Positions 9,589-19,200 of a stretch of 64,000 bases of DNA are shown piece by piece; the first letter of the stretch is position 1, and each line of letters starts with the position of its first letter. The stretch spans positions 301,701 through 365,700 of the forward strand of contig NZ_QCXX01000008.1 in assembly GCF_003071065.1 (NCBI RefSeq). Reading direction: 5' to 3'. Source of the stretch: Sphingobacterium athyrii. Lineage in GTDB: Bacteria; Bacteroidota; Bacteroidia; Sphingobacteriales; Sphingobacteriaceae. Under the pieces are notes generated by a model. It worked only from the letters and a program-made list of their open reading frames with translations, had not been told where the DNA came from and did not search any database. Position numbers and translations under genes: made by a program.

Positions 9589-10308
9589 TTAGATCTTAGG
9601 GCTTTGACTATAAGCACTCCATAACTCGTCAATCGTCTTGCCGGTCTGTGCTTTCCAGAAATCATCGGTATATGTTTTATTTCGCATTGCTCCGTCCAAT
9701 TTTTTAACAAAATCTTTTTTTACATTTTTGTTAATCCAATAAAGGAATCGTGCCGTCGTACGATATGAATCCGTATATTTTTGTTTCTCTGTATAGTCCG
9801 GCAATTTCCAATTTGCACCAGCGTTGTCTATTCCTTCGTCAAACCGAACGAAATCTGCTATTCCCTCGGTAATCCACCAAGGGCCGGCTCCATCTGGATA
9901 AGCCTGAACAATGTGCATGACTTCATGCGTTACGACATCTATATCGCCCGGATTTTTTGCAAACCACTCCGGACTGTAGCGGACAATTCCACCTGCTGTA
10001 GCCGCTACACCCTTATAATCGGGGTCAATGACAAAGGATACCTTTTTTATGGTCTTGTTATTATATTTCTTTGCCAGCTTGGGGTAATTAGTAAAATACG
10101 CCGCCACCAATCTATCCTTTAAGGCTGGACTAAACCCCTTGTCTTTATTAATCCAGATCAAGGTGTATCCATTTTTGGTAATGCTATCAACATCCACCGC
10201 TGCCTTACGGTCATTTTCGGTATGTTGCCAATTATCCTGTGCCGAAACTGAAAAAGAATACAGCAGACCGACGATGGCCAATGCTTGTTTCAAAAAATTA
10301 AAGTTCAT
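9589..10308 (-). CDS. Basic secretory protein (BSP) family metallopeptidase-like protein
   Basis: A secreted protein of 239 residues with a signal peptide (about 1-23, ending VSAQ). It contains a zincin motif, HEVMHIVQ, with His128, Glu129 and His132, followed about 20 residues later by WWITEGIADFVRF, where a downstream acidic residue or histidine-like ligand completes the site in related gluzincin-like peptidases. Overall sequence and length match the plant/bacterial basic secretory protein family, which I recognise from the HExxH plus EGxADFVR combination. The catalytic assignment follows from the motif; the substrate is unknown. It sits between two GH92 genes with gaps of 19 and 10 bp, so it is co-transcribed with mannosidases. 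A role in cutting the protein part of mannoproteins is an inference. Confidence 0.85.
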   Translation of the reverse strand: MNFNFLKQALAIVGLLYSFSVSAQDNWQHTENDRKAAVDVDSITKNGYTLIWINKDKGFSPALKDRLVAAYFTNYPKLAKKYNNKTIKKVSFVIDPDYKGVAATAGGIVRYSPEWFAKNPGDIDVVTHEVMHIVQAYPDGAGPWWITEGIADFVRFDEGIDNAGANWKLPDYTEKQKYTDSYRTTARFLYWINKNVKKDFVKKLDGAMRNKTYTDDFWKAQTGKTIDELWSAYSQSPKI

Positions 10309-10327
10309 AATTAGAGTTATAATTTGC

Positions 10328-12679
10328 TTATTTTTTCTTCTTTGATTTAGTTGAATTCACATCCCCCTTCAATTCATTCGTCATCGAATATGGAGCCGCG
10401 CTTAAGGTAGCCCCTCTATTATAGTTCGGTTTAGCGGCCATATCAAAATTCAGATTTCCACCTTCATGAAGAGCCTTGTGACTCAACCAGTTTTTACCAT
10501 AATTTGTTCCGTTAAACTGCAAAGTATTCACATAAACATTTTCACCGGAATTCTTAGGCGCATCTATGGTCAATGTCTTGCCATTTTCAAAAGTTAGTAT
10601 AGCTTTCTTAAATAATGGAGCCCCAAGCACATATTCATCTGTCGCTGGACAAACGGGATAAAAACCTAAAGCCGAAAACACATACCATGCCGATGTTTGA
10701 CCATTATCCTCGTCACCACAATAACCGTCAGGAGTCGGCTTGTACATCCTGTCCATGACCTGGCGAACCCAATATTGTGTTTTCCAAGGTTGGCCGGCGT
10801 AGTTATACAAGTATGGCATATGCTGGATTGGCTGATTACCATGTGCATATTGGCCCATATTGGCAACCTGCATCTCCCGGATTTCGTGGATAATACCACC
10901 ATAATAACTATCATCAAAATCTGGAGCTTGGACAAATACAGAATCCAACATATTGACAAAAGTTTTTTCGCCACCCATTAAATTGATCAGTCCTTGCACA
11001 TCGTGGAAAACACTCCAGGAGTAATGCCAGCTATTGCCCTCCGTAAATGCATCTCCCCATTTCAATGGATTGAAAGGAGTTTGGAATTTACCATCCTTAT
11101 TTTTACCACGCATCAGATTGGTGGAAGGATCGAATAAGTTCTTATAATTCTGAGCTCGCTTAGCATATAAGTCAATTTCGGCCTTAGGACGATTTAATGC
11201 TTTTGCAAATTGGTATATGGTGAAGTCATCATAAGCATATTCTAATGTACGGGCAGCATTTTCATTGATTTTAACGTCATAAGGAACATAACCCAGGCTA
11301 TTGTAATATTCAACACCTTTTCGCCCGACAGCAGTCATTGGTCCCTCATTATTTGCACCATGTTGCAAGGCTTCATACAATTTGTTGATATCATAACCAC
11401 GCAGACCTTTCATATAAGCATCCGAAACGACCGAAGCGGAGTTGTTACCAACCATGATGTCAGCATATCCCGGGCTGCTCCATTCAGGTAGAAATCCACC
11501 TTCAAGATAAGCATTGAGCAGTCCTTCTTGCATTTCTTTATTGATCGATGGGTACATAAAGTTTAAGAAAGGATACAAGGCTCTGAATGTGTCCCAAAAA
11601 CCTGTCCCGCCGAACAAGTATCCCGGAAGCGTCTTACCGTTATATGGGCTATAATGTACAGGCTGACCTTTTGCATCAATCTCATATAATTTGTTCGGGA
11701 AAAATAACGTCCGGTACATAGTCGAGTAAAATGTACGCAATTGATCGATATCATCTCCTTCTACCTTAATTTTACCTAAGGTTGTATTCCAAATCTGGCG
11801 ACCATCCTCTTTAATTTGATCAAAAGACTTATTGCCGAGTTCGTTTAAGTTCAACAGCGCCTGTTCAGCACTGATAAAAGAGGATGCAACTTTGACTTGA
11901 ACAGGTTTTGATTTATCCTTGACTTTAAAACCAACAATAGCACCGGTATGGTCACCTTTAATTTGCAGCTGTCCATCTTTCTTTTGCTTTCCTTCCCAAG
12001 TCGCAACACTGGCAAAAGGCTGATCGAAGACAAGTACAAAATAATTCTTAAAATTTTCAGGTAAAGGTCCACGCGCATATTTCGAAGAATAGCCAATAAT
12101 CATATTTTTTTCCGGGATGATCTGCACCTCTGAACCTTTTTCATAAGCATCCAACACGATATAGGCATCATCCGTTTTATTGAAAGAGATTCGAAACATC
12201 GCCGCACGTTCAGTTGGCGTCATCTCAGCTGTTACATCGTGATCTGCCAAATAAACGGAATAATAATAAGGCTTCACAATTTCTGCTTTATGCGAAAACC
12301 AACTCGCACGTTCGTCCTGATCAAAAACCGGTTTTCCCGTCACCGGCATAATCGAGAAAACACCATAGTCGTTCATCCAGGGAGATGGCTGATGAGTCTG
12401 CTTCAATCCGCGGATTTTATCAGCTGTATATTGATACTGCCAACCATCACCATTTTTGCCTGTCTGTGGCGTCCACATATTCATCCCCCATGGCCTCGCT
12501 ATGGAAGGGTAAGTATTCCCGTTGGAAAGCTCAAATTTGGATTCTGTACCCATCAAAGGATTCACCAGATCCACAGCTTCCATTTGCTGTCCTCTAAACT
12601 TCTGAGCCAAAACCGGTTTTGCGCAAAACAAACCCAAGGACAATAATGACCCTAAAAAAACACTTAATGATTTCTTCAT
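10328..12679 (-). CDS. GH92 family alpha-mannosidase (divergent from the 7284 copy)
   Basis: A 783-residue secreted GH92 enzyme with a signal peptide ending near VLAQ (about residue 26). The N-terminal domain reads VDLVNPLMGTESKFELSNGN then TYPSIARPWGMNMWTPQTG, a variant of the GHTFPGA/VPFG region, and LKQTHQPSPWMNDYGVFSIMP replaces SHTHFSGTG. The catalytic domain has GGTGFWDTFRALYPFLN, EGNSWHYSWSVFHDV and GDEDNGQTSAWYVFSALGFYPV with the conserved acidic cluster. It is the first gene of an operon that continues with the peptidase (19-bp gap), the second GH92 and the two-component genes. A -33/-7 promoter and a LacI-type operator lie at 12705-12750. The C-terminal tail is lysine-rich. The divergent motifs suggest a linkage preference other than that of the second GH92. 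Confidence 0.95.
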   Translation of the reverse strand: MKKSLSVFLGSLLSLGLFCAKPVLAQKFRGQQMEAVDLVNPLMGTESKFELSNGNTYPSIARPWGMNMWTPQTGKNGDGWQYQYTADKIRGLKQTHQPSPWMNDYGVFSIMPVTGKPVFDQDERASWFSHKAEIVKPYYYSVYLADHDVTAEMTPTERAAMFRISFNKTDDAYIVLDAYEKGSEVQIIPEKNMIIGYSSKYARGPLPENFKNYFVLVFDQPFASVATWEGKQKKDGQLQIKGDHTGAIVGFKVKDKSKPVQVKVASSFISAEQALLNLNELGNKSFDQIKEDGRQIWNTTLGKIKVEGDDIDQLRTFYSTMYRTLFFPNKLYEIDAKGQPVHYSPYNGKTLPGYLFGGTGFWDTFRALYPFLNFMYPSINKEMQEGLLNAYLEGGFLPEWSSPGYADIMVGNNSASVVSDAYMKGLRGYDINKLYEALQHGANNEGPMTAVGRKGVEYYNSLGYVPYDVKINENAARTLEYAYDDFTIYQFAKALNRPKAEIDLYAKRAQNYKNLFDPSTNLMRGKNKDGKFQTPFNPLKWGDAFTEGNSWHYSWSVFHDVQGLINLMGGEKTFVNMLDSVFVQAPDFDDSYYGGIIHEIREMQVANMGQYAHGNQPIQHMPYLYNYAGQPWKTQYWVRQVMDRMYKPTPDGYCGDEDNGQTSAWYVFSALGFYPVCPATDEYVLGAPLFKKAILTFENGKTLTIDAPKNSGENVYVNTLQFNGTNYGKNWLSHKALHEGGNLNFDMAAKPNYNRGATLSAAPYSMTNELKGDVNSTKSKKKK

Positions 12680-12704
12680 TATTTAGGATATATATAAATA
12701 TTTC

Positions 12705-12722
12705 TACTAAAACGTATTAGTA
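12705..12722 (-). promoter_or_regulatory. LacI-type operator candidate upstream of the GH92 operon
   Basis: The 18-bp sequence TACTAAAACGTATTAGTA is an almost perfect palindrome (two mismatched positions) with a central CG. It overlaps the -7 box of the promoter at 12721-12750 by two bases and so covers the likely transcription start, a position suited to repression. The adjacent upstream gene on the same strand encodes a LacI-type regulator. The site matches the one at 5102-5117 at ACTAAnnCGnnTTAGT. Confidence 0.7.
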
Positions 12723-12750
12723 AAGATATAAAAAAGATTATTAAATCAAA
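12721..12750 (-). promoter_or_regulatory. Bacteroidota-type promoter of the GH92 operon
   Basis: On the minus strand TTTG (12750-12747) is followed after 18 bp by TATCTTTA (12728-12721), close to the Bacteroidota consensus TTTG-N17-23-TAnnTTTG. The GH92 start codon lies about 42 bp downstream. Confidence 0.5.
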
Positions 12751-12808
12751 ATAAACGCTATGTTTCCGAAGCGGAGGTCTTAAGATTTTTACAATAGGGC
12801 TTTACTTT

Positions 12809-12827
12809 CTTTGGGGCAAACCCAAAG
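12809..12827 (-). terminator. Weak hairpin after the lacI-type gene
   Basis: CTTTGGG and CCCAAAG form a 7-bp stem with a 5-base loop, 25 bp past the stop codon of the LacI-type gene. There is no T tract on the minus strand, so it may only be a weak terminator or an RNA-stabilising hairpin. Confidence 0.3.
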
Positions 12828-12851
12828 CGAATTCGCGCTTCAGCTATTCGA

Positions 12852-13838
12852 CTATCTTTTAATCAAGTCGGTCGAAATTACGTATTCTTTAGGACTGGAA
12901 ACCCCTCGGTCTATTTCTTTTAACAGGACTTTCACACAGGTTTTTGCCAAAGGCTCCAAAGGTTGCCGGATACAGGAGATCTTAGGATTCAAAAGATCAA
13001 ACAATTCATGATCATCAAAAGAAAACAATGGGAAATCAAAATTCTTTCCTTCCTCTGTCCGAAGCGATTTCAGACCAAGGATACACAGGTAATTGGTGGT
13101 AAAAAATAAACCATCCAATTCTATATTTTTTGCCACCCAGTTCTGTAAGGTTGTCATACCCTTCTGCCGCAGGTTCTGATAGGGCAAATGTAATATCCGT
13201 GCTTGCATCCCCGTTTCTTCACAAAATTGCAAATAGGCATTTTTACGCGCAAGCATCTGAGGTTGATCCGAATCAATTGTGACTAATCCAAAGTTTTCAC
13301 ATCCAATCGACTGCAAATGTGAACAAGCCTTCAAGCTGCTGTCCCCATTGTCAATATGGACATAATGTGTGGCTACTTCTGGCGAATTTCGGTCAAAAAC
13401 GACTAAAGGGACTTTATGTTCCAATATCTTTCGCTGGTGTTCTTCCAGATCTACAGTAGGTGCCAGGAGGATGCCTTCGACTTTCTTTTCAAGCATAAAA
13501 TCAATGATATCCTGCGCATTTTGGGGATCCCCTAATGTACTGCTGTATAGAACGTGGTAATCTTTCTTGCGCAAAAGCTCTTCCACATATAGCGCAAAAG
13601 GACCGAAAAACGAATCACCGATATTTTCGACAATCAGTCCGATTGTATTCGAACGGCCTGTGGCGAGGCTCTTTGCCAATGAATTAGGTTTGTACCCAAC
13701 TTTCTTGACATAGTCCAGTACACGTTTCTCAAGCTCTTTGCTAATACGAGCCTGCTCCGCTTTATGATTAATCACCAACGAAACGGTGGATTTGGATACA
13801 TTGAGTTCCTGTGCAATTTCTTTAATAGATTTGGCCAT
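12852..13838 (-). CDS. LacI-family transcriptional regulator
   Basis: A 328-residue DNA-binding protein. The N-terminal helix-turn-helix reads IKEIAQELNVSKSTVSLVIN, and the hinge NSLAKSLATGRSNTIGLIVE carries the leucine that in LacI-family proteins inserts into a central CG step of the operator. The periplasmic-binding-protein-like effector domain (about 60-328) includes SFFGPFALYVEELLRKK and the dimer-core segment GILLAPTVD. It lies immediately upstream of the GH92 operon in the same direction, with 172 bp between. Two CG-centred palindromes in front of GH92 and susC are likely operators, and a different CG-centred palindrome (13914-13929) sits in its own upstream region, suggesting autoregulation. 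The effector sugar is unknown; mannose or a mannobiose is the obvious guess. Confidence 0.95.
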   Translation of the reverse strand: MAKSIKEIAQELNVSKSTVSLVINHKAEQARISKELEKRVLDYVKKVGYKPNSLAKSLATGRSNTIGLIVENIGDSFFGPFALYVEELLRKKDYHVLYSSTLGDPQNAQDIIDFMLEKKVEGILLAPTVDLEEHQRKILEHKVPLVVFDRNSPEVATHYVHIDNGDSSLKACSHLQSIGCENFGLVTIDSDQPQMLARKNAYLQFCEETGMQARILHLPYQNLRQKGMTTLQNWVAKNIELDGLFFTTNYLCILGLKSLRTEEGKNFDFPLFSFDDHELFDLLNPKISCIRQPLEPLAKTCVKVLLKEIDRGVSSPKEYVISTDLIKR

Positions 13839-14240
13839 AAGAGCATTTCATAAAATTAGGTGAAATTAGAAAATAAAAGAAGAATAAACTCTTATTGAGG
13901 CAAATGAATATCAACACAATCGTTTGCGTGAATTAACTGAATACTTTTTTGTTGTTCCCGCTACCTTGCGCAATAACAAATAGCCTTTTTATGATAACAA
14001 CATTTTAAGTTAGCTAAAGTAGCTTCACTGTCATACGATAACAATACCTAATCTATACTTCAAACCTACTGGAAGCCTATTTCGCCTATGACGAGTTATT
14101 GGTTAATTCCTATTAAAAAATATAAATTTTTGTTGAATTTTAATAAAAATACAAAAATGAACACAAAAAACAGCACTACTTTACCAATCTTGTAATGAGA
14201 ATGTTAATTTTTTTTTAAATTTACTGGCGACTAGCTCCTT
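13839..14240. other. 402-bp intergenic region between divergent lacI-type and ECF sigma genes
   Basis: This region separates two genes that are transcribed away from each other. The left part holds a LacI-type palindrome (13914-13929) and a one-mismatch -7 box TTCATTTG (minus strand, 13908-13901) for the regulator gene. The right part is very AT-rich, with T and A runs before the ECF start at 14241, and I see no convincing TAnnTTTG box there. No open frame looks like a gene. Confidence 0.7.
13914..13929. promoter_or_regulatory. CG-centred palindrome (CAAwCGwTTG class) upstream of lacI-type gene
   Basis: ACACAATCGTTTGCGT reads as ACrCAAwCGwTTGyGT, a near-palindrome with a central CG of the LacI/CcpA operator type. 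It lies just upstream of a candidate -7 box (TTCATTTG, 13908-13901) for the LacI-type gene. The core CAAwCGwTTG recurs at 50356-50365 and 61017-61026 in front of glycosidase genes. Confidence 0.5.
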
Positions 14241-14813
14241 ATGAAAAACACTGGATCATATCACTACCAAGATCTCCTCCCCCTTGTACAGCAAGGGGAT
14301 CAGCGTGCTTTTTCGGCATTATATGATTTATTTGCCCCCGATCTTACTTCTTTTATTGCAAAAAAGATCAGCAGCCGCGAAGTAGCCGAAGATATCCTGC
14401 ATGACCTCTTTATTTCCGTATGGAAAAATAGAGCGTTAATTGAAAAAATAGAGTCTCTTCCAGCATATCTATTTAGTTCTTGCCGGTATTTAGTCCTTGC
14501 CCATTACCGCAAAGAGATGAAACTAAAGATTACCCAAAACGTTGAACATCTTGAGTTTGCAGATCAATCCATAAACATCGAAGATCGACTCTATTACCGT
14601 TATATTATCGATATAGTTGCCAAAGAAGTAGAAAATCTTCCTCATAAATGTCGGGAAGTATTCAAATTGAGCAGGGAATATTATATGAGTAACAAAGAGA
14701 TTGCTATAAAATTGGAAATCAGCGAATCCACGGTGGAAAAACATATTAACAAAGCCATCCGACATCTACGTACAGCAACAAGCCATCTTTTCCACTTTAT
14801 TTTATTCTTTTAG
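14241..14813 (+). CDS. ECF-type RNA polymerase sigma factor (FecI-like)
   Basis: A 190-residue sigma-70 family factor with region 2 (about 25-95; AEDILHDLFISVWKNR and YLFSSCRYLVLAHYRKE) and region 4 (about 125-180; HKCREVFKLSREYYMSNKEI and SESTVEKHINKAIRHL). No region 1 or 3 is present, as expected for ECF factors. The protein ends in a short hydrophobic tail (HLFHFILFF) seen in other Bacteroidota factors of this class. The next gene encodes a FecR-type anti-sigma factor and then an STN-bearing SusC, so the likely scheme is cell-surface signalling: ligand on SusC, FecR, release of this sigma factor, transcription of the import operon. The substrate is not known. Confidence 0.95.
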   Translation: MKNTGSYHYQDLLPLVQQGDQRAFSALYDLFAPDLTSFIAKKISSREVAEDILHDLFISVWKNRALIEKIESLPAYLFSSCRYLVLAHYRKEMKLKITQNVEHLEFADQSINIEDRLYYRYIIDIVAKEVENLPHKCREVFKLSREYYMSNKEIAIKLEISESTVEKHINKAIRHLRTATSHLFHFILFF

Positions 14814-14923
14814 TTATCAGTAATCGTCGATTTCAATAAAAAATTTTTTTTTTACTTTCTGAGTAGAAGCTCCTCTTCATTTACATCACTTGTAATATAA
14901 CCAACCAGTATAAGTTGCGATTT

Positions 14924-16060
14924 ATGAAGCAAGTGAAAGAATTATATAGATTGATAAGCAGTTTTCTGAGCCGAGCCGAAAATATTGAGGAACGTAAACA
15001 GCTTTTTGATTGGTTTGATCAGCAATCGGCCGATCAAATACCCGAAGAACAGCTTTCAGACATCCAACAAAATGTCAGAAATCGTTTATTGAACGAAATC
15101 GGGACAACTGAAAGAACGTCCACTACACTAAAATATTTGCAATATATCGGTACTTCTGCTGCGGTACTGCTTATTGGTTTCTTCGCTTACAACTTATGGC
15201 CCTCAACCGAAAATATTGCTTCCGAAGAATTATTGGCTTCCGTCCCTGCTGGAAAAGAACGAGCATTCATTACTTTAGGTAACGGAAAAAAGATCGACCT
15301 CGAACAACTGAATTTAAATCAGCATATTCAAACAGGAGATGTTATCATTATCAAGGATGGCAATGGACAGATAAGTTATCATGATGCGAAAAGCAACAAG
15401 CCAATAGTTCAAAAAAACAGCATGCATACCCCCAAGGGCGCTACGTATGACCTAACCCTTTCTGATGGCACATTAGTTACCTTAAATGCGGAATCAAAAA
15501 TTACCTATCCCACATCTTTTACTGAGGGCAACAGAATCGTAGAACTACAAGGAGAAGCCTACTTCCACGTACGAAAGACTAGCAATAAAAGCAAATTTAT
15601 TGTCAAAACAAAAGATCAACATGTGGAAGTTTTAGGAACGCAATTCAATATCAATGCATATCCAGAAACTGGAAAAATCCAAACGAGTTTGGCAGAGGGC
15701 TCTGTCCTTGTCTCTCTGGAAAAAAACAATAAATCACGTGTTCGGCTCCTGCCCAATGAACAAGCCGTACTCAAACAAGGTGGATTGAGTGTTCATAAAA
15801 TTGATATAGAAGAAGCGCTAAGCTGGAAAAATGGTCAATTCTATTTCAATGGGAATAATACAGCCGAAGTACTTCAACAGATTGCCCGATGGTATAATAT
15901 TACAATTACCTATAAAGCGAACAGCAACAAGGAACAATATTCTGGAAAAATTCCCCGTAACCTCAGCTTGGATAAATTAATCAAACTGTTGAATTTTGCT
16001 GATTTAAATACAAAGGCAGTGCTAGATAAAAACAATAAAATCAACTTAATCATTACATAA
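14924..16060 (+). CDS. FecR-family anti-sigma factor
   Basis: A 378-residue single-pass inner-membrane protein. The start was set at ATG 14924; a TTG three codons upstream is possible but less likely. The cytoplasmic N-terminal part (about 1-75) should bind the sigma factor. A transmembrane helix follows (GTSAAVLLIGFFAYNLW, about 78-95). The periplasmic FecR domain has the typical blocks HTPKGATYDLTLSDGT, LNAESKITYPTSF, LQGEAYFHVRK and VEVLGTQFNINAY. The C-terminal domain with AEVLQQIARWYNITITYK and YSGKIPRNLSLDKLIKLLN is the STN-like fold commonly found at the end of Bacteroidota FecR proteins. It lies 110 bp after the ECF gene and 163 bp before susC. It should hold the sigma factor inactive until SusC signals. 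Confidence 0.95.
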   Translation: MKQVKELYRLISSFLSRAENIEERKQLFDWFDQQSADQIPEEQLSDIQQNVRNRLLNEIGTTERTSTTLKYLQYIGTSAAVLLIGFFAYNLWPSTENIASEELLASVPAGKERAFITLGNGKKIDLEQLNLNQHIQTGDVIIIKDGNGQISYHDAKSNKPIVQKNSMHTPKGATYDLTLSDGTLVTLNAESKITYPTSFTEGNRIVELQGEAYFHVRKTSNKSKFIVKTKDQHVEVLGTQFNINAYPETGKIQTSLAEGSVLVSLEKNNKSRVRLLPNEQAVLKQGGLSVHKIDIEEALSWKNGQFYFNGNNTAEVLQQIARWYNITITYKANSNKEQYSGKIPRNLSLDKLIKLLNFADLNTKAVLDKNNKINLIIT

Positions 16061-16128
16061 CCAAAAATTGTTGAACTATGAAAAGTAAAAAATTTCCTCC
16101 TTGATCATATCAATAATATCAATAAAAA

Positions 16129-16156
16129 GACGGATTCTGTTGGCGCAGAACCCGTC
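16129..16156 (+). other. Hairpin in the leader between fecR and susC genes
   Basis: GACGGATTCTG and CAGAACCCGTC form an 11-bp stem with one mismatch around a 6-base loop. It lies 67 bp before the susC start. A short T-poor tail follows, so it is not a standard terminator; partial termination or mRNA stabilisation at the fecR/susC junction is possible. Confidence 0.4.
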
Positions 16157-16223
16157 GGATTTGTTGGTATTAAAGTATCGTCTAACTTCTAAATTATTAA
16201 CACGTTAAAACCAAACGAATTTA

Positions 16224-19200
16224 ATGAAATTTACACTAACTCCGTTCAACAAGAAGGAGAAAGATTTTCATTTGACCACGTTGGCGGCAAATGCTGTACC
16301 CAATCCGTGGCGTTCCTATGAAAAACACAGCCTTTTTTTTGCGCGCCCATTATCGAGATCTCTCATGAGGATCAACCTAATTACCTTAATGATCGGCCTA
16401 GGTTTGTCTCAAGTAGACGCAAACACCTATGCACAACAGATCACCCTCAAAAAGCAAAAGGCAAGCCTTGAAGCTATTTTGAAAAAAATTGAAAAACAAA
16501 GTGGATATACATTTTTTTACAAGAAAAATGAGATCAATCAAGTCATTGATCTATCTGCTGATATAAAGGAAGCACCCTTCAAACAAGTGCTGAATATCAT
16601 TTTTAACAAAGCGAATCTTTCTTACGATTTTTTCGACAAAACAGTTGTTGTAAAAAAGAGAGCGGCGACAACGCCACTTCAAACAATAACAACCATTTCA
16701 CCTGAAAAGATTGTCAACACCAGTATCCAACAGGGAATCAAGGGTAGGGTCGTAGATGAGCAAGGCAAACCCGTAGAAGGCGCATCAATACGTCAAAAAC
16801 ACGATGATAAAAGATCTGTTAAAACCAATGCTGATGGGGTATTCAACCTGCCAATCACAGCATTGAATGAAATGCTCGTTATCTCATTCGTAGGCTACGA
16901 AAACCAAGAAATCAAAGCAACATTGTCCGTCAGTGGAATGCTTGTCAAACTTCGCAAAAAGGACAATACGATCGAAGAGGTTGTTGTTACAGGAACAGGA
17001 ATCAATAGAAATAAAGATAGCTTCACCGGAACGACCACAAAATTCTCGGGTGCAGAATTAAAAGCAGTAAGCAACAACAATATTATTCAGAGTTTGAAGA
17101 CATTGGATCCTTCCTTTTTACAAATTGAGAACAACTTAGCAGGATCAAATCCCAACGTCATGCCAGTGATCGAAGTTCGTGGCAAGAGTAGTATTCCTAG
17201 TTCCACACTCACGGACCAGTTTGGGGCTGACCCCAATCAACCGCTATTTGTCTTAGATGGTTTTCCAACAACAATACAAACTATTGTTGATCTTGACATG
17301 AACCGCGTCGCATCAGTAACAATACTTAAGGATGCCGCTTCAACAGCACTATATGGTTCACAAGCATCTAACGGTGTTGTAGTTATAGAGACAGTAAAAC
17401 CCAAACCTGGTGAATTACAGTTTACATACACACAGGACTTTAGGTTTGAAATGCCCGATTTGTCCGCATACAATATGATGAATGCGACTGAAAAATTGGA
17501 ATTTGAAAGACTCTCCGGGCGTTACAACTCGTCGTCAAGTCCCACACAACAAGTATATCTCGATAGCCTATACCATCAACACCTTTCATTTGTAAAAAAA
17601 GGAGTTGATAGTTACTGGCTAAGCGAACCTTTACAAAATGGCTTCTCGACGAACAACTCGATCAATGCAGCTGGCGGCGACGAGACTTTTATCTACAATC
17701 TTGGCTTAAACTATCGGACAGGAAAAGGAGCCATGATTGGGTCAGGAAGGGATAGTTATAGCGGTAGCATCAACCTAACTTATCGGAAAAATAAGGTAAA
17801 TATTAACAATATTACCTATATCAGAGGCAATAAGACAACCGAATCGCAATACGGCTTATTTTCTACCTGGGTAAATACAAATCCATATTATGAAAAAAAT
17901 TGGGAAAACCCCTTTTTGGAAATTAGTCGAAAATCCAACTCGTCTGTCGATTTCTATATTTCCAATCCGTTATATGATGCCATGCTGCCGCAATATAATA
18001 AATCCAAAAACTTAGAAGTACAAAATAACTTTAATGCCAACTATGACATTACGAGTTATCTAAGAGCGAATGCTGCGCTACAAATGACTAAGGGAACAAC
18101 AGAAGGTAAAATCTACAAGTCGCCCGAGATGAGCGATTTTTTTGAAACACCAACCTTACGGAAAGGAAGATATACGGACAGTCGAAACAACAATTTTTCC
18201 TATCAAGGAAATTTTATGTTGACCTTTTATAAAACCTTTGCCCAGAAACATCAATTAAACGCCAACTGGCGCAATACAATCGCTGAAAATAAAAACGATG
18301 CCTATACAACTGTAGCTGAAGGATTTCCCGCAGGAAACACGGGCAACCCGCGCTTTGCCTATAGTTATTTACTCGACGGTGCTCCGGTAGCATCCAGTAG
18401 CACATATCGTACAGTCAATACAACACTAAGTGCCAATTATTCTTATGATAACCGCTACCTATTCGATGTTGTATACAGATTGGATGGCTCAACGGCTTAT
18501 GGAAGTAACAAGCAATTCTCACCCTATTATGCCGTCGGTTTAGGCTGGAATATCCACAAAGAAGCATTCGCAAAAAAAATGCCCTGGATAAACTCTTTAC
18601 GGCTAACCGGAAATGTGGGTATCACCGGTAATCAGAATTTCGCTAATATCAGCTCAATTTCATTATACAATTATACCAGTACAAATTACAACCAGTTCGG
18701 TCAGGGCGTAACACTTAATATGTTGGGGAATCCCAATCTAGAGCCCCAAAAAACACAACAGATCAGTACCTCTTTAGATTTCACCCTATTCAACAATCGT
18801 TTTACAGGTTATATCAATGCGTATAACAAGAAAACAGATCCTTTAATCGTTCCTGTAGACTTACCGTCCTCAACAGGCGTATTTTCATATCCTTATAACA
18901 TCGGTAGCCTAACCTATAAAGGATTAGAAACAAAGCTAACCATCTATCCGATCTATAACCTTGAAAAAGGTATCACCTGGAATATAGGTCTTACTGCTGC
19001 AAGCTACAAAAGCCAATACGACGGATTTGGTGACATCCTGAGAACGCTTAACAAGCAGCAGGAAACATCCAAGTCCTTAGTCAGATATATAGATGGAAAT
19101 AGTGCTGAGGCCATTTGGGCGACCCAATCCCTAGGAATTGATCCAACGACTGGAAAAGAAGTTTTCTTGACGAAGGATGGACAATACACATTTGATTATA

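Noticed and set aside
9579..9710. Upstream extension of the GH92 gene at 7284
   Set aside because: It would overlap the peptidase gene by 122 bp and hide the clear signal peptide that begins at 9578.
12239..12646. 135-codon plus-strand frame inside the GH92 gene
   Set aside because: It lies fully antisense to a well-conserved GH92 coding region, so it is a shadow of that gene.
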